The position numbers were made by a program, and so were the translations under genes. DNA of 16,295 bases. Source: Planococcaceae bacterium UBA3370 (lineage in GTDB: Bacteria; Bacillota; Bacilli; Bacillales_A; Planococcaceae). The notes beneath the pieces were generated by a model. It was not told the origin of the DNA. It did not search any database and saw only the letters and a program-made list of their open reading frames with translations. Where the stretch lies: contig DEQI01000094.1 in assembly GCA_002360295.1 (NCBI GenBank), forward strand, positions 1 through 16,295. Reading direction: 5' to 3'. Of the stretch, positions 14,685-16,295 are shown in pieces; positions within the stretch are counted from its first letter, which is position 1; the number at the start of each line of letters is the position of its first letter.

Positions 14685-16235
14685 TTGAATTTAGTTGAAA
14701 TGGTAAAACAACAAGCTTTCGAACAACCAGAAAAAATTGCGTATCATTTTATGGGGGAAAACACGAGTTATGGAGAGTTTGAACAAACGGTAGCACGCTT
14801 TGGGAAAGCTTTACAAAACATGGGGGTAAAAAAAGGAGATCATGTTGGACTAATACTAGGCAACACGCCTCATTTTTTAATCGCCTTATATGGGGCGATG
14901 AGAATCGGGGCGACGGCAATCCCGATCAATCCAATCTACACGCCAGATGAAATTTCATACATCATCCAAAATGGAGATGTGAAAGTGGTCATTGCACTCG
15001 ACATGTTACTGCCACTCATTGAAAAAGGTGTACAAGCATTTCCTCAAGTAGAGGGGTATATTATTTGTGAGACGTCTGCTGAAATAGGGGAGAAATATGC
15101 AGCGTTAAGCGATCAAGTAAAAGCTAAAACAACATGGTTTACTCAGCTGTTACAAACAACAGAAGGAGTTGTTGAGCCTGTTCCAGTAGAGACAGATGAT
15201 AATGCAGTCATATTATATACTTCTGGTACAACGGGCCATCCGAAAGGTGCTATGTTAACTCACGGTAACCTATTCTCAAATGCTCGCGATGTCGGCTCCT
15301 ATCTTCAAATGAATAGTGAGGACCGTATCATTGCCACATTACCAGTATTTCATGTATTCGCATTAACTGTTGTAGTCAATGCGCCTTTAGCTCAAGGAGG
15401 GACTATTTTACTTGCACCTCGATTTAGTCCTAGTGAGATTTTTACTTTAGCAAAGGAACATTCGGCGACAGTATTTGCAGGAGTACCAACAATGTATAAT
15501 TTTTTGTATCAATTTGACGGAGGAGACGTATCGGCATTTAACCATTTACGTTTAGCCGTATCTGGTGGGGCTTCTTTGCCAGTATCATTGTTACATAATT
15601 TTGAAGAAAAATTTAACGTACGTATATCAGAAGGCTACGGGCTATCTGAAGCGTCTCCTGTTACATGCTTTAACCCGCTTGACCGTGAACGTAAAGCAGG
15701 ATCTATCGGACAGTCTATTGTGAATGTGGAAAATAAAGTAGTGGATATTTATGGTGAGGAAGTACCGGTTGGTGAAATCGGAGAATTAATTGTTCGAGGT
15801 CCGAATGTGATGAAAGGCTATTATAAAATGCCAGAGGAAACAGCCAATGCAATTCGCGAAGGATGGCTCTATACAGGAGACGTAGCGCGTAAAGATGAGG
15901 AAGATTATTTTTATATCGTTGATCGTAAAAAAGATATGATCATAGTCGGGGGATATAATGTCTATCCGCGTGAAGTAGAAGAAGTATTATTCTCTCATGC
16001 CAACGTGATTGAAGCAGCTGTAGTAGGCTTCCCAGACCCAGATTTCGGGGAAACGGTACATGCATATGTTGTATTAAAAGACCGAACAATGTCAGTAGCA
16101 GAGTTACAAGCTTACTGTAAAAAACATATCGCTAAATATAAAGTACCGACATCCATTGAAATCATTGATGAGTTACCAAAAAATTCGACAGGGAAAATTT
16201 TACGTCGCTCATTAAAAGAAATGGTCACTAAATAA
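14685..16235 (+). CDS. lcfB: Long-chain-fatty-acid-CoA ligase LcfB
   Basis: A 516-residue ANL-superfamily enzyme that makes acyl-CoA from fatty acid, ATP and CoA via an acyl-adenylate. With the TTG start it shows the P-loop-like YTSGTTGHPKG (178-188), the motif GYGLSEASP, the YTGD motif, hinge DRKKDMIIVGGYNVYP and catalytic Lys504 near the C-terminus in NSTGKILRR. It resembles B. subtilis LcfB (YhfL) along its whole length. TTG 14685 (MNLVEMVKQQ) is chosen over ATG 14643: GGGAG (14671-14675) lies 9 nt upstream, the N-terminus then aligns with LcfB (MNLVSKLEE), and ATG 14643 falls almost on the predicted transcription start without a ribosome site. ATG 14676 touches the ribosome site and is unlikely. 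Acts in fatty-acid uptake and degradation. Confidence 0.92.
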   Translation: MNLVEMVKQQAFEQPEKIAYHFMGENTSYGEFEQTVARFGKALQNMGVKKGDHVGLILGNTPHFLIALYGAMRIGATAIPINPIYTPDEISYIIQNGDVKVVIALDMLLPLIEKGVQAFPQVEGYIICETSAEIGEKYAALSDQVKAKTTWFTQLLQTTEGVVEPVPVETDDNAVILYTSGTTGHPKGAMLTHGNLFSNARDVGSYLQMNSEDRIIATLPVFHVFALTVVVNAPLAQGGTILLAPRFSPSEIFTLAKEHSATVFAGVPTMYNFLYQFDGGDVSAFNHLRLAVSGGASLPVSLLHNFEEKFNVRISEGYGLSEASPVTCFNPLDRERKAGSIGQSIVNVENKVVDIYGEEVPVGEIGELIVRGPNVMKGYYKMPEETANAIREGWLYTGDVARKDEEDYFYIVDRKKDMIIVGGYNVYPREVEEVLFSHANVIEAAVVGFPDPDFGETVHAYVVLKDRTMSVAELQAYCKKHIAKYKVPTSIEIIDELPKNSTGKILRRSLKEMVTK

Positions 16236-16242
16236 AGAAGAT

Positions 16243-16287
16243 AAGCTATATGTGAGCAGATTTTCTGTATCATATATAGCTTTTTTA
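16243..16287 (+). terminator. Rho-independent terminator after lcfB
   Basis: AAGCTATAT (16243-16251) pairs with ATATAGCTT (16274-16282), with further imperfect pairing around a TTTT loop (GCAGA/CTGT), followed by TTTTT. Confidence 0.75.
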
Positions 16288-16295
16288 AAGGTTAA

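Noticed and set aside
1..16295. tRNA, rRNA, CRISPR, insertion sequence or prophage features.
   Set aside because: No cloverleaf, no spaced direct repeats, no transposase or integrase frames and no terminal repeats were seen.

Overview
The window looks like chromosomal DNA of an AT-rich, motile, Gram-positive member of the Bacillales. The best guess is a Lysinibacillus/Solibacillus-type relative of Bacillus; this is inferred from protein family resemblance and gene order, not from a marker gene. Strong AGGAGG-type ribosome sites, several TTG/GTG starts, lipobox lipoproteins, a SigD-like chemotaxis promoter, a Bce-type module and YhgE/Pip all point the same way. As I recall it, the backbone follows the Bacillus subtilis hemEHY-yhgD-yhgE ... 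yhfH-yhfI-lplJ-yhfK-lcfB order, with other genes set into it.

Region 1 (1-3790): the last 38 codons of the haem-pathway oxidase hemY/cgoX and its terminator. A tight four-gene operon follows: a lipoprotein that looks like a beta-propeller, an OmpR-family response regulator, a HAMP histidine kinase, and a YtkA/FixH-like lipoprotein with a His/acid-rich tail. I do not recognise this arrangement of two surface lipoproteins flanking a two-component system. It is the best candidate here for an undescribed system.

Region 2 (3791-6800): yhgD (TetR regulator) and yhgE (phage-infection-protein family membrane protein). Each is preceded by an inverted repeat TGACC-N13-GGTCA, overlapping a promoter, which suggests YhgD represses both genes.

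Region 3 (6801-9000): a 4HB-HAMP chemoreceptor behind a SigD-like promoter. Beyond it, on the minus strand, is a 41-residue cysteine-rich YhfH-type protein with its own promoter and an inverted repeat. The two genes converge on one shared terminator.

Region 4 (9000-14534): lipoate-protein ligase lplJ, then a complete Bce-type antimicrobial-peptide sensing and resistance module (response regulator, short intramembrane-sensing kinase, ABC ATPase, 10-TM permease).

Region 5 (14535-16295): long-chain fatty-acid CoA ligase lcfB. Its promoter carries a FadR-like palindrome at the predicted transcription start. This makes TTG 14685 the likely start rather than the upstream in-frame ATG. A terminator ends the window. 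No tRNA, rRNA, CRISPR array, insertion sequence or origin was seen.
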